Positions 47,420 through 60,230 of a stretch of 64,000 bases of DNA are shown piece by piece. Within the stretch, counting starts at the first letter, position 1. Each line of letters starts with the position of its first letter. The position numbers and the translations under genes were made by a program. Source of the DNA: Taudactylus pleione (lineage: Eukaryota; Chordata; Amphibia; Anura; Myobatrachidae). The stretch covers positions 1 through 64,000 of the forward strand of contig JAUIMM010002012.1 in NCBI GenBank assembly GCA_031769625.1. The letters are read 5' to 3'. Under the pieces are notes generated by a model that was not told the origin of the DNA, searched no databases, and saw only the letters and a list, made by a program, of their open reading frames with translations.

Positions 47420-48403
47420 GTACCACTATACACCATATTCTATACTATGTACCACTATACACCATATTCTATACTATGTACCACTATACAGCTCTACACC
47501 ACATTCTATACTATGTACCACTAAACAGCTTTACACCAAATTCCATACAATGTACCACTATACACCACATTCTATACTATGTACCACTATACACCATATT
47601 CTATTCTGTATACCACTAGACACCATATTCTATACAATGTACCACAATACACCATATTCTATACTATGTAACTCTATACACCATATTCTATACTATATAC
47701 CACTATACACGATATTCTATACTATGTTCCACAATACAGCTCTACACCATAATCTATACTATGTACCACTATACAAGACTACACCATATTCTATACTATG
47801 TACCACTATACATCTGCTAACCACATTCTATACTATTTACCACAATACACCAAATTCTATACTATGTACCACTATACACCATATTCTATTCTATGTACCT
47901 CTATACACCATTTTCTATACTATATACCACTATACACCATACTCTATACTATGTACCACTATGCTCTACACCACATTCTATGCTCTCTACCACTATACAC
48001 CATATTCTATACAATGTACCAATATACACCACAGTCTAGACTATATACCACTATACAGCTCTACCCCATATTCTATACTATGTGCCACTATACACCACAT
48101 TCTTTACTATGTACTATACACCATAATCTATACTATGTACCACTATACACCATATTCTATACTATGTACCACTATACAGCTCTACACCATATTATATAAT
48201 ATATACCACTATACACCATATTCTATACTATGTTCCACTATAAAACCACATTCTATACTATGTACCACTATACACCACATTCTGTACTATGCACCACTAT
48301 ACACCATATTCTGTACTATGTAACACTATACATCATATTCTATACCATATACCACTATACAGCTCTACACCATATTCTATACTATGTACCACTATACAAC
48401 ATA
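47420..48403 (+). repeat. Satellite segment without an obvious close copy in the window
   Basis: This kilobase left of the inserted element consists of ordinary 29/37-bp units with unusual variants, such as CACTAGACACC near 47615, CATCTGCTAACCACATTC near 47811 and CTATGCTCTACACC near 47960. I did not find the same variant order elsewhere in the window. It may be an older, less recently homogenised part of the array. No gene or unique sequence is seen. Confidence 0.6.
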
Positions 48404-48411
48404 TTCTATAC
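48404..48411 (+). repeat. Target site duplication, left copy
   Basis: TTCTATAC, the last eight satellite bases before the inserted element. The right copy at 48689-48696 is TTCTATAT (7 of 8 identical). In the intact satellite unit these eight bases occur once, so their presence on both sides shows they were duplicated on insertion. They fit both published hAT target consensus forms that I know, nTnnnnAn (Ac type) and nnnTAnnn (Buster type), so they do not tell the two apart. Confidence 0.88.
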
Positions 48412-48426
48412 CAGAACCATAACTAG
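48412..48426 (+). repeat. Left terminal inverted repeat of the hAT-type element
   Basis: CAGAACCATAACTAG. Compared with the inverted right end, four of the five differences are A here against G there, including one at a CpG in the right end (CCGTA against CCATA). This pattern suggests decay of the left end by cytosine deamination, so the insertion is not recent. Confidence 0.8.
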
Positions 48427-48522
48427 ACTTTTTGGTGCCCTGTGCCAGAAAGTTCATTGGTGGCCCCCTCATTTTTCAAAGGACATAATGCACTCAAAAA
48501 AGGGCAAAGGTTTCATGGGGAA

Positions 48523-48551
48523 GGGCCAGGTAAAGTATAGGAGGGGCCAGG
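48523..48551 (+). repeat. Direct repeat GGGCCAGG inside the element
   Basis: GGGCCAGG occurs at 48523-48530 and again at 48544-48551, 21 bp apart, about two helical turns. hAT elements often carry short internal or subterminal repeats that bind transposase, but with only two copies this may be chance. Confidence 0.4.
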
Positions 48552-48673
48552 AGATGCTGGGGATGAAATAAGAGGAAGCTACAAACAAGAATGATAATAA
48601 ATAGAAATTTGGTAGGCCCAACCAGCGCCCCAGGACCTGTGGTGCAGTGTGCGATGGCATCGGCAGCACTACC

Positions 48674-48688
48674 CTACCTACGGCCCTG
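48674..48688 (-). repeat. Right terminal inverted repeat of the hAT-type element
   Basis: Read inward on the minus strand it is CAGGGCCGTAGGTAG. This is probably the better preserved end: it keeps CpG dinucleotides and a typical CAGGG start. Confidence 0.8.
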
Positions 48689-48696
48689 TTCTATAT
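48689..48696 (+). repeat. Target site duplication, right copy
   Basis: TTCTATAT directly after the right end of the element. It is followed by TAGGTACCAC, which matches the satellite's TATGTACCAC with one change. Removing the element and one copy of the eight bases restores a satellite unit in perfect phase. Confidence 0.88.
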
Positions 48697-48884
48697 TAGG
48701 TACCACTATACACCATATTCTATACTATGTACCATTATACACCATATTCAATACTATGTACCACTATACACCATATTCTATACTATATACCACAATACAC
48801 CATATTCTATACTATGTACCATTATACACCATATTCTATACTATGTATCACTATACATTATATTCTATACTATGTACCACTATA

Positions 48885-51330
48885 CACCATATTCTATACT
48901 ATATTCCACTATACAGCTCTACCCCATATTCTATACCATGTACCACTATACAACTTATTCTATACTATGTGCTATACACCATATTCTATACTATGTACCA
49001 CTAAACACCATATTCTATACTATGTACCACAATACATCTCTACATCATATTCTATATTATATACCACTATACACCATATTCTATACTATGTATCACTTTA
49101 CACCACATTATATACTATGTACCACTATACACCATATTCTATACTATGTAGCAATATACACCATATTCTATACTATGTACCACTATACAGATCTACACCA
49201 CATTCTGTACTATATACCACTATACACCATATTCTATAATATGTACCACTATAAATCTCTACACCATATTATATGCTATGTATCATTATACACAATACTC
49301 TATACTATGCACCACTGTACAGCTATACACTATATTCTATACTATATACCACTGTACACACTGTTGTATACTATGTACCACTATACAGCTCTACACCATA
49401 TTCTATACTATGTACCACAATACAGCTGTACACGACATTCTATATTTTGTACCACTATACACCATATTCTAGACTATGTACCACTATACACCATATTTTA
49501 TACTATGTACATCTATACACCATATTCTATACTACGTACCTCTATACACCATATTCTATACTTTATACCACTATACACCATATTCTATACTATGTACCAC
49601 TATAAACCATATTCTATACTATAAACAACTATATATCTCACCCCATATTCTATACTATGTACTACTATACACCATTTTCTATACTATGAACCACTATACA
49701 GCTCTACACCAAATTCTATACTATATACCACTATACACCATATTCTAAACTATGTACCACTATTCACCTCTACACCATATTCTATACTATGTACCACTAT
49801 ACAGCTGTATACCACATTCTATACTATGTACCACTATACAGCTCTACACCATATTCTATACTATATACTACTATACACCACATTCAATACTATGTACCAC
49901 TATACACCATATTATATAAAATGTAACACTATACACCTCATTCCATATTATATACCACTAGACAGCTCTACACCACATTCTATACTATGTACCACTGCAC
50001 ACCATATTCTATACTATGTACCTCTATACACCACATTCTAGACTACGAACCACTATACACCATATTCTATACTATGTACCACTATACAGCTCTACACCAC
50101 ATTCTATACTTTGTACCACTATACACCATATTCTATACTATGTACCTCAATACACCATAATTGATACTATATACCACTATACACCACATTCTATACTATG
50201 TACCACTATACACCATATTCTATACTATGTACCTCTATACACCATATTCTATACTGTGTACCACTATACACCATATTCTATACTATATACCACAATACAC
50301 CATATTCTATACTATTTACCACTATATACCATATTCTATACTATATACTGCTATACACCATATTTTATTCTATGTACCACTATACAACACATTCTATACT
50401 ATGTAGCACTATACACCATATTCTATACTATGTACCTCTATACACCATATTCGATACTATGTGCCACTATACACCATATTCTATACAATGTACCACAATA
50501 CACCATATTCTATACTATGTACCACTATACATCTCTACACCAAATTCTATACTATGTACCACTATACACCACATTCTATACTATGTTCCACTATACACCA
50601 TATTCTATACTTTGTATCTCTATACACCATATTCTATACCATGTACCACTGTACACCATATTCTATACTATGTATCATAATACACCATATTCTATACTAT
50701 GTACCACTATACACCGTATTCTATACTATGAACCACTATACACACCATATTCTATACTATGAACCTCTATACACCATATTCTATAATATGTACCACTATA
50801 CACCAAATTCTATGCTGTGTTGCACAATACAGCTCTACACCATATCCTATACTATGTACCGCTATACAGCACTACACTATATTCTATACTATGTACCACT
50901 ATACACCATATTCTATACTATGTACCACTATACACCATATTCTATACTATGAATAACTATACAGCTCTACACAACATTCTATACAATGTACCACAATACA
51001 CCATATACTATGTACCACTATACACCATATTCTATACTATGTACCACTATACACCATATTCTTTACTATGTACCTCTATACACCATATTCTATACTATGT
51101 ACCACTATACAGCTCTACACCAAATTCTATACTATGTACCACTATACACCACATTCTATACTATGTACAACTATACACCGTATTCCATACTATGTACCTC
51201 TATACACCATTTTCTTTACTATGTACCGCTATACACCATATTCTATACTATGTACCACAATACAGCTCTACACTATTTTCTATACTATGTATCACTATAC
51301 AACACTACACCATATTCTATACTATGTACC
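48885..51330 (+). repeat. 4,385-bp-offset duplication, copy 2
   Basis: Begins just under 200 bp downstream of the inserted element and repeats 44500-46960. Its first 1.2 kb is the third window copy of a segment also present in each 3,709-bp repeat (40.8-42.08 and 44.5-45.79 kb). Near 51330 it joins a segment matching 47140 onward, so 198 bp (about 46.95-47.14 kb of copy 1) are missing. Confidence 0.87.
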
Positions 51331-52130
51331 ACTACACAGCTCTACACCATATACCACTATACACCACATTCTATACTATGTACCACTACACCACATTCTA
51401 TACTATGTACCACTATGTACCACTATACACCACATTCTATACTATGTACCACTGTACACCATAATCTGTACTATGTACCTCTATACACCATATTCTATAC
51501 TATGTACCACTATACACCATATTCTATAATATGTACCACAATACAACTCTACACCATTTTCTATACTATGTACCACTATACAACACTACACCATATTCTA
51601 TACTATATACAACTATACAGCTCTACGCCATATTCTATACTATGTAACACTATACACCATATTCTATACTATGAACCACTATGCAGCTCTACACCATATT
51701 CTATACTATTTACCACTATACACCATAATCTATACTAATTACCAATATACAGCTCTACACCATATTCTATACTATATACCACTACACACCATATTCTATA
51801 TTATGTACCACTATACTGCTCTACACCACATTCTATTCTATGTACCACTATACACCATATTCTATACTATGTACCACTATACAACACATTCTATACTATG
51901 TACCACTATACAGCTCTACACCAAATTCTATACTATGTACCACTATACAACATATTCTATACTATGTACCTCTATTCACCATATTCTATACAATGTACCA
52001 CTATACACCATATTCTATGTACCACTATGTACCACTGTGTACCACTATACACCACATTCTATACTATGTACCATTATACACCATTTTCTATACTATGTAC
52101 ATCTATACACCATATTCTAGACTATATACC

Positions 52131-52975
52131 ACTATACACTATACACCATATTCTATACTATGTACCACTATACAGCTCTACACCACATTCTATACTATAT
52201 ACCTCTATACACCATATTCTATACTATGTAGCACTATACACGATATTCTATGCTATGTACCACTATACAGCTCTACACCATATTTTATGCTATGTATCAC
52301 TATACACCATAATCTATACTAATTACCACTATACAGCTCTACACCATATTCTATACTATATACCACTATACACCATATTCTATATTATGTACCACTACAC
52401 TGCTCTACACCACATTCTATTCTATGTACCACTATACACCATATTCTATACTATGTACCACTATACACCACATTCTAGTCATTGTACCACTATACACCAT
52501 ATTCTATACTATATACCACTATACAGCATATTCTATACTATTTACCACTCTACACCATATTCTATACTATATACCACTATACAGCATATTCTATACTATG
52601 TACCACTCTACACCATATTCTATGTACCACTATACACCACATTCTATACTATGTACCACTATACAACCTCTATACCACATTCTAGATTATGTACCACTAT
52701 ACACCATATTCTATACTATGTGGCACTATACACCATATTCTATACTATGTACCACTATACAGCTCTACACCACATTCTATACTATGTGCAACTATACAGC
52801 TCTACACCATATTCTATACTATGTACCACTATACACCATATTCTATGTACCACTATACACCACATTCTATACTATGTAACACTATACACCTCTATACCAC
52901 ATTCTTGATTATGTACCACTATACACCATATTCTACACTATGTACCACTATACACCATATTCTATACTATGTACC
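52131..52975 (+). repeat. 845-bp tandem duplication, copy 1
   Basis: The start, ACTATACACTATACACC, recurs at 52976, and CGATATTCTATGC recurs at 52241 / 53086, offset 845. Homology in the second copy lasts about 285 bp (52131-52415 against 52976-53260). A part also resembles 51725-51845 at an offset of 584 bp (the ATAATCTATACTAATTACC unit at 51725 / 52309). Confidence 0.8.
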
Positions 52976-53260
52976 ACTATACACTATACACCATATTCTA
53001 TACTATGTACCACTATACAGCTCTACACCACATTCTATACTATATACCTCTATACACCATATTCTATACTATGTAGCACTATACACGATATTCTATGCTA
53101 TGTACCACTATACAGCTCTACACCATATTTTATGCTATGTATCACTATACACCATAATCTATACTAATTACCACTATACAGCTCTACACCATATTCTATA
53201 CTATATACCACTATACACCATATTCTATATTATGTACCACTACACTGCTCTACACCACAT
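52976..53260 (+). repeat. 845-bp tandem duplication, copy 2 (partial)
   Basis: Repeats the first 285 bp of the preceding block, including the shortened ACTATACACTATACACC joint, CACGATATTCTATGC and ATAATCTATACTAATTACC. It ends where the partner reads TTCTATTCTATG and this copy reads TTCTATACTATG. Confidence 0.78.
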
Positions 53261-53539
53261 TCTATACTATGTACCACTATACAGTTCTACACCACATTCT
53301 ATACTAAGTACCACTATACACCATATTCTATACTATGTACCACTATACATCACATTCTAGACTATGTACTATACAACATATGTTATACTATGTACCACTA
53401 TACACCATATTCTATACTATGTACCACTATACAGCTCTACATCATATTCTATACAATATACCACTATACACCATATTCTATACTATGTACCACAATACTC
53501 CATATTCTATACTATGTACCACTATTCACCATATTCTAT

Positions 53540-56500
53540 ACTATGAACTTGTGCTCTACACCACATTCTATACTTTATACCACTATACACCAAATTCTAT
53601 ACTATGTTGCACTATTCACCATATTCTATACTATATACCACTATACAGCTCTACACCACATTCTATACTGTATACCACTATACCCCATATTCTATTCTAT
53701 GTACCACTATACTCCTCTACACCATATTCTATACTATGTACCACTATACAGCTCTACACCATATTCTATACTATATACTTCTATACACCACATTCTAAAA
53801 TTAGTACCACAATACATGATATTCTATACTATGTAACACTATACTCCACATTCTATACATGTACCACTATACAGCACTACACCACATTCTATAATTTGTA
53901 CCACTATACACAACATTCTATATTATGTACCACTATACAGCTCTACACCATATTCTATACTATGTACCACTATACAGTTCTACACCACATTCTATACTAA
54001 GTACCACTATACACCATATTCTATACTATGTACCACTATACATCACATTCTAGACTATGTAGCACTATACACCATATTCTATGTACCACTATACACCACA
54101 TTCTAGACTATGTACCTTTATACACCATATTCTATACTATTTACCTCTATACACCTTATTCTATACTATATACCACTATTAACCATATTCTATACAATGT
54201 ACCACTATACACCATATTCTATACTATATACAACTATACAGCTCTACCCCATATTCTATACTATGTACCACTATTCACCATATTCAATACTATGAACCAC
54301 TATACAGCTCTACACCATATTCTATACTATTTACCACTATACACCATATTCTATACTATGTACCACTATACACCTCTACACCATATTCTATGCTATGTTC
54401 CACTATACAGCTCTATACCACATTCTATACTATGTACAACTGTACAGTTCTACAACATATTCTATAATATATACTACTATAGACCACATTCTATACTATG
54501 TACCACTATACACCACATTCTATACTATGTACCACTATACACCATATTCTATACTATGTGCCTCTATACACTATATTCTATACTTTATACAACCATACAC
54601 CACATTCTATATTATGTACTACTATACAGCTCTACACCACATTCTATACTATGTACCACTATACACCATATTCTATACTATGTACCTCTATACACCATTT
54701 TCTATACTATGTACCACTTTTCAGCTCTACACCACAATCTATACTATGTACCACTATACAGCTCTACACAACATTCTATACTATGTACCACTATACACCA
54801 TATTCTATACTATGTACCACTGTACACCATATTCTATACTATGTACCACTATACACCACATTCTATACTATGTACCATTATACAGCTTTACACCACATTC
54901 TATACTATGTACCACTATACAACACATTCTATACTATGTACCACTATACAGCTCTACACCAAATTCTATACTATGTACTACTATACACCATATTCTATAC
55001 TATGTACCTCTATACACAATGTTCTATACAATGTACCACTATACACCATATTCTATACTATGTACCACAATACACCATATTCTACACTATGTACCACTAT
55101 ACACCGTATTCCATACTATGTACCACTATACACCATATTCTATACTATGTACCTCTATACACCATATTCTATACTATGTACCACTATACACCATATTCTA
55201 TACTATGTACCACTATACAGCTCTACACCACATTCTATACTATGTACCTCTATACAGCTCTTCACCGTATCCTATACTATGTACTACTAAACACCACATT
55301 CTATAATATGTACTACTATACAGCTCTACACCATATACAACTGTAAACCACATTCTATACTATGTACCACTACACCACACTCTATACTATGTACCACTAT
55401 GTACCACTATAAACCACATTCTATACTGTGTACCACTTACCAGCATATTCTATACTATGTACCTCTATACACCAAATTCTATACTATGTAGCACTATACA
55501 CCATATGCTATACTATGATCCACTACACAGCTCTACTCCACATTCTATACTATATACCACTTTACACCATATTCTATACTATGTAGCACTATACACCATA
55601 TTCTATACTATGTACCACTATACAGCTCTACACCAAATTCTATGCTATGTATCACTATACACAATACTCTATACTATGTACTACTTTACAGCTCTACACC
55701 ATATTCTATACTATATACCACATACACCATATTGTATACTATGTACCGCTATCGAGCTCTTCACCATATTCTATACTATGTACCACTATACAGCTCTACA
55801 CCATATTCTACACTATAAACCACATTCTATACTATGTACCATTATACAGCTCTACACCACATTCTATACTTTGTACCACTATATACCACATTCTATACTA
55901 TGTACTACTAAACAGCTGTACACCATATTCTATACTATATACCACTATATATCTCTACACCACATTCTATACTATGTACCACTGTACACCATATTCTATA
56001 CAATGTACCACTATACACCACATTCTAGACAATGTACCACTAGACAACATATTCTATACTATTTACTTCAATACACCATATTCTATACTATGTACCACTA
56101 TACACCATATTCTATACTATATTCCATTATACAGCTCTACACCACATTCTATATTATGTACCACTACACACCACATTCTATACTATGTACGATTATACAG
56201 CTCTGTACCACATTCTATACTATGTACCACAATACACCATATTCTATACTATGTACCACTATACAGCTCTACACCACATTCTATACTATGTATCTCTAAA
56301 CACCATATTCTATGTAACACTATACACCACATTCTAAACTATGTCTGACTATACACCATATTCTATACTATGTACCTCTATACACCATAATGTATACTAT
56401 GTACAACTATACACCACAATCTATACTATGTAGCACTATACCCCATATTCTATACTATGTACCTTTATACAACATATTCTATGCTATGTACCACTATACA

Positions 56501-59010
56501 CCATATTCTATACTATGTACCACAAAACACCATATTCTATACAATGTACCACTATACACCATATTCTATACTTTGTACAATACACCATACTCTTTACTAT
56601 GTACCATTATACACAATATTCTATGTACCACTATACACCACATTCTATACTATGTACCACTGTACAGCTCTATACCACATTCTAGACTATGTACCACTAT
56701 ACACCATATTCTATACCATGTACCACTATACACCATATTCTATACTATGTACCACTATACAGCATATTCTATACTATATACCACTATACAGCTCTACCCA
56801 ATATTCTATACCATGTACCACTATACACCATATTCTATACTATGTACAATACACAATATTCTATATTATGTACCACTATACACCATATTCTATACTATGT
56901 ACCACTATACAGCTCTACCTCATATTTTATACAATATACCACTATGCACCATATTCTATCATATGTACCACTATACAGCATATTCTATACTATGTACCAC
57001 TATACACCATATTTTATACTATATACCACTATACACCATATTCTATACTATGTACCACTAAACACCATATTCTATACTATAAACTTGTGCTCTACACCAC
57101 AGTCTGTACTTTAAACCACTATACACCAAATTCTATACTATGTTGCACTATACACCATATTCTATACTGTATACCACTATACACCACATTCTATTCTATG
57201 TACCACTATACACCTCTACACCATATTCTATACTATGTACCTCTATAAAGCTCTATACCACATTCTACACTATGTACCACTATACAGCTCTACACCATAT
57301 TCTATACTATATACTACTATACACCATATTCTAAACTTAGTACCACAATACACGATATTCTATACTATGTAACACTATACACCACATTCTATACTATGTA
57401 CCACTGTACACCATATTCTATACTATGTACCACTATACACCACATTCTAGACTATGTACCACTATACAACATATTCTATACTATGTATTTCTATACACCA
57501 TATTCTATACTATGTACCACTATACACCACATTCTATACTATGTACCATTATACAGCTCTACACCACATTCTATATTATGTACCACTATACACCACATTC
57601 TAGACTATGTAGCACTATACACCATATTCTATGTACCACTATACTCCACATTCTAGACTATGTACCACTATACACCATATTCTATACTATGTACCACCTT
57701 TCACCATATTGTATACTATTTACCTCTATACACCATATTCTATACTATATACCACTATTAACCATATTATATACAATGTACCACTATACACCATATTCTA
57801 TACTTTATACACCTATACAGCTCTACCCCATATTCTATACTATGTACCACTATACACCATATTCTATACTATGAACCACTATACAGCTCTACACCATATT
57901 CTATACTATTTACCACTATACACCACATTCTATACTATGTACCACTATACACCATATTCTCTACTATGTACCACTATTCAGCTCTACACCACATTCTATA
58001 CTATGTACCACTATACATCATATTCTGTGTACCACTAATCACCATATTCTAGACTATGTACAATTATACACCATATTCTATACTACGTACCTCTATACAC
58101 CACATTCTATACTATGTACCACTATACACCATATTCTATACTTTGTGCCTCTATGCACTATATTCTATACTATATACCACCATACACCACATTCTATACT
58201 ATGTACCACCATACAGCTCTATACCACATTCTATACTATGTACCACTATACACCATATTCTATACTATGTACATCTATACAACATTTTCTATACTATGTA
58301 CCACTTTACAGCTCTACACCACAATCTATACTATGTACCACTATACAGCTCTACACCACATTCTATACTATGTACCACTATACACCATATTCTATTCTAT
58401 GTACCACTATACACCATATTCTATACTATGTACCACTATACACCACATTCTATACTATGTACTATTATACAGCTTTACACCACATTCTACACTATGTACC
58501 ACTATACAACACATTCTATACTATGTACCACTATACAGCTCTACACCACATTCTATACTATGTACCTCTATACAGATCTACAATAAATTCTATACTATGT
58601 TCCACTATACACAACATTCTATACTATGTACCACTATACACCATATTCTATACTATGTACCTCTAATCACCATATTCTATACAATGTACCACTGTACACC
58701 ATAATCTATACTATATACCACAATTCACCATATTCTATACTATGTACCAGTATACACCGTATTCCATACTATGTACCACTATGCACCATATTCTATACTA
58801 TGTACCTCTATACACCATATTCTATACTATGTACCACTATACACCATATTCTATACTATGTACCACAATACAGCTCTACACCATATTCTATACTATGTAC
58901 CACTGTACAGCACTACACCATATTCTATACTATGTACCACTATACAGCTCTACACCATATTCTATACAATGTACCACTATACACCATATTCTATACTATG
59001 TAACACTATA
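53540..59010 (+). repeat. Diverged 3.5-3.6-kb higher-order repeat pair
   Basis: Landmarks near 53546-55.3 kb recur about 3.5-3.6 kb later. Examples are AACTTGTGCTCTACACC (53547 / 57083), a GTGCCTCTA-CACTATATTC unit (54559 / 58145) and the 24-bp TTCTATGTACCACTATAC form near 54075 / 57627. The offset varies and substitutions are frequent, so this duplication looks older than those at 38-51 kb. Confidence 0.65.
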
Positions 59011-60000
59011 CACCATATTCTATACTATGTACCACTATACAGCTCTGCAACACATTCTATACTATGTACCACTATTCAACTCTTCACCGTATTCTATACT
59101 ATGTACTACTATACACCACATTCTAAACTATGTACCACTATACAGCTCTACACCATATACCACTATACACTAAATTCTATACTATGCACCACTATACACC
59201 ATATTCTATACTATATAACACGATAAACAACATACTATTCTATGTACCACTATACAGCTCTACACCATATTTTATACTATGTACCAAAATTCAGCTCTAC
59301 ACCATGTTCTATACTATATACCACTATACACCATATTCTATACTGTGTACCACTATAAACGACATTCTATACTATATACCACTTTACACATTATTCTATA
59401 CTCTGTATCACTTAACACCACATTCTATACTATATACCACTATACAGCTCTATAACACATTTTATACTATGTTCCATTATACAGCTCTACACCACATTCT
59501 ATAGTATGTACCACGATACAACATATTCTATACTATGTACCACTATACAGCTCTTCATCACATTCTATACTATGTACAACTATACACCATATTCTATCCT
59601 ATGAGCCACTATACAGCTCTACACCACATTCTATACAATGTACCACAATACACTATATACTATGTACCACTATACACCATATTCTATACTATGTATCACT
59701 ATACACCATATTCTATACTATGTACCTCTATACACAATATTCTATACTATGTACCACTATACACCATATTCTATACTATGTACCACAATACAGCTCTACT
59801 TCATATTCTATATTATATACCACTATACACTATATTCTATACTATGTACCACTTTACACCACATTCTATACTATGTACCACTATACACCATATTCTATAC
59901 TATGAACCACTATACACCATATTCTATACTATGTACCACTATACATCTCTACACCACATTCTGTACTATATACCACTATACACCATATTCTATACTATGT

Positions 60001-60230
60001 AGCACTATACACCATATTCTATACTACGTACCACTATACATCTCTACACCATAATCTATGTTTTGTATCACTATACACAATACTCTATACTATGCACCAC
60101 TGTACAGCTATACACCATATTCTATACTATATACCACTATACACCCTATTGTATACTATGTACGACTATACAGCTCTACACCATATTCTATTCTATGTAC
60201 CACTATACAGCTCTACACCATATTATATAC
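60001..60230 (+). repeat. 2,476-bp-offset duplication, copy 1
   Basis: Pairs with about 62477-62706. Both contain ACTACGTACC, CATCTCTACACC, ACAATACTCTATACTATGC, CAGCTATACACC and CCCTATTG (60144 / 62620). The downstream GCTCACCCC unit is shared too, at a shorter offset. Confidence 0.75.

Larger units (their letters stand above)
1..48411 (+). repeat. 29/37-bp satellite (minisatellite) array, left part
   Basis: Uninterrupted head-to-tail array that continues off the left edge of the window. The base unit is 29 bp and reads CCACTATACACC then ATATTCTATACTATGTA; 703-731 is an exact example. A 37-bp form carries an extra octamer, usually AGCTCTAC, after CCACTATAC; 138-174 is an exact example. The consensus 29-mer holds 10 A, 10 T, 8 C and 1 G, so the plus strand is nearly G-free. 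It contains no CpG and one GTAC (RsaI site) per unit. All units point the same way; I saw no inverted block. Substitutions such as ACCACATTC, TCTAGAC, TATATACC and GTACCTCTA are scattered but recur in the same order in distant blocks, giving higher-order repeats. I see no gene in this stretch. Function is unknown; a structural or neutral role is inference. Confidence 0.97.
48412..48688. mobile_element. Non-autonomous hAT-type DNA transposon (MITE), 277 bp
   Basis: The only non-satellite sequence in the window. It is visibly richer in G and C than the array (for example GGTGGCCCCC and GCGCCCCAGG) and has G on the plus strand, which the array nearly lacks. Its ends are imperfect terminal inverted repeats: CAGAACCATAACTAG on the left against CAGGGCCGTAGGTAG on the inverted right, 10 of 15 identical, with weaker similarity further in (48434-48447 against 48655-48671). 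An 8-bp target duplication flanks it. CAG ends plus an 8-bp duplication are typical of the hAT superfamily. At 277 bp it cannot encode a transposase, and no transposase remnant is seen. Orientation and family name are unknown. P-type elements also make 8-bp duplications, but CAG ends favour hAT. Confidence 0.85.

Noticed and set aside
48230..48571. 113-codon plus-strand open frame that changes from satellite-like to a basic Lys/Gly-rich tail
   Set aside because: It is a chance read-through from satellite into the transposon. The tail is the element's own sequence and no homology is apparent.
48469..48669. 66-codon minus-strand open frame, the only one of note on that strand
   Set aside because: It lies wholly inside the 277-bp element, resembles no transposase domain I know, and is short enough to occur by chance. 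It appears only because this is the one region without the satellite's minus-strand TAG codons.
48412..48688. SINE or LINE fragment as the explanation of the island
   Set aside because: There is no poly-A tail or tRNA-like box at an end. Inverted repeats at both ends and an 8-bp duplication fit a DNA transposon better.
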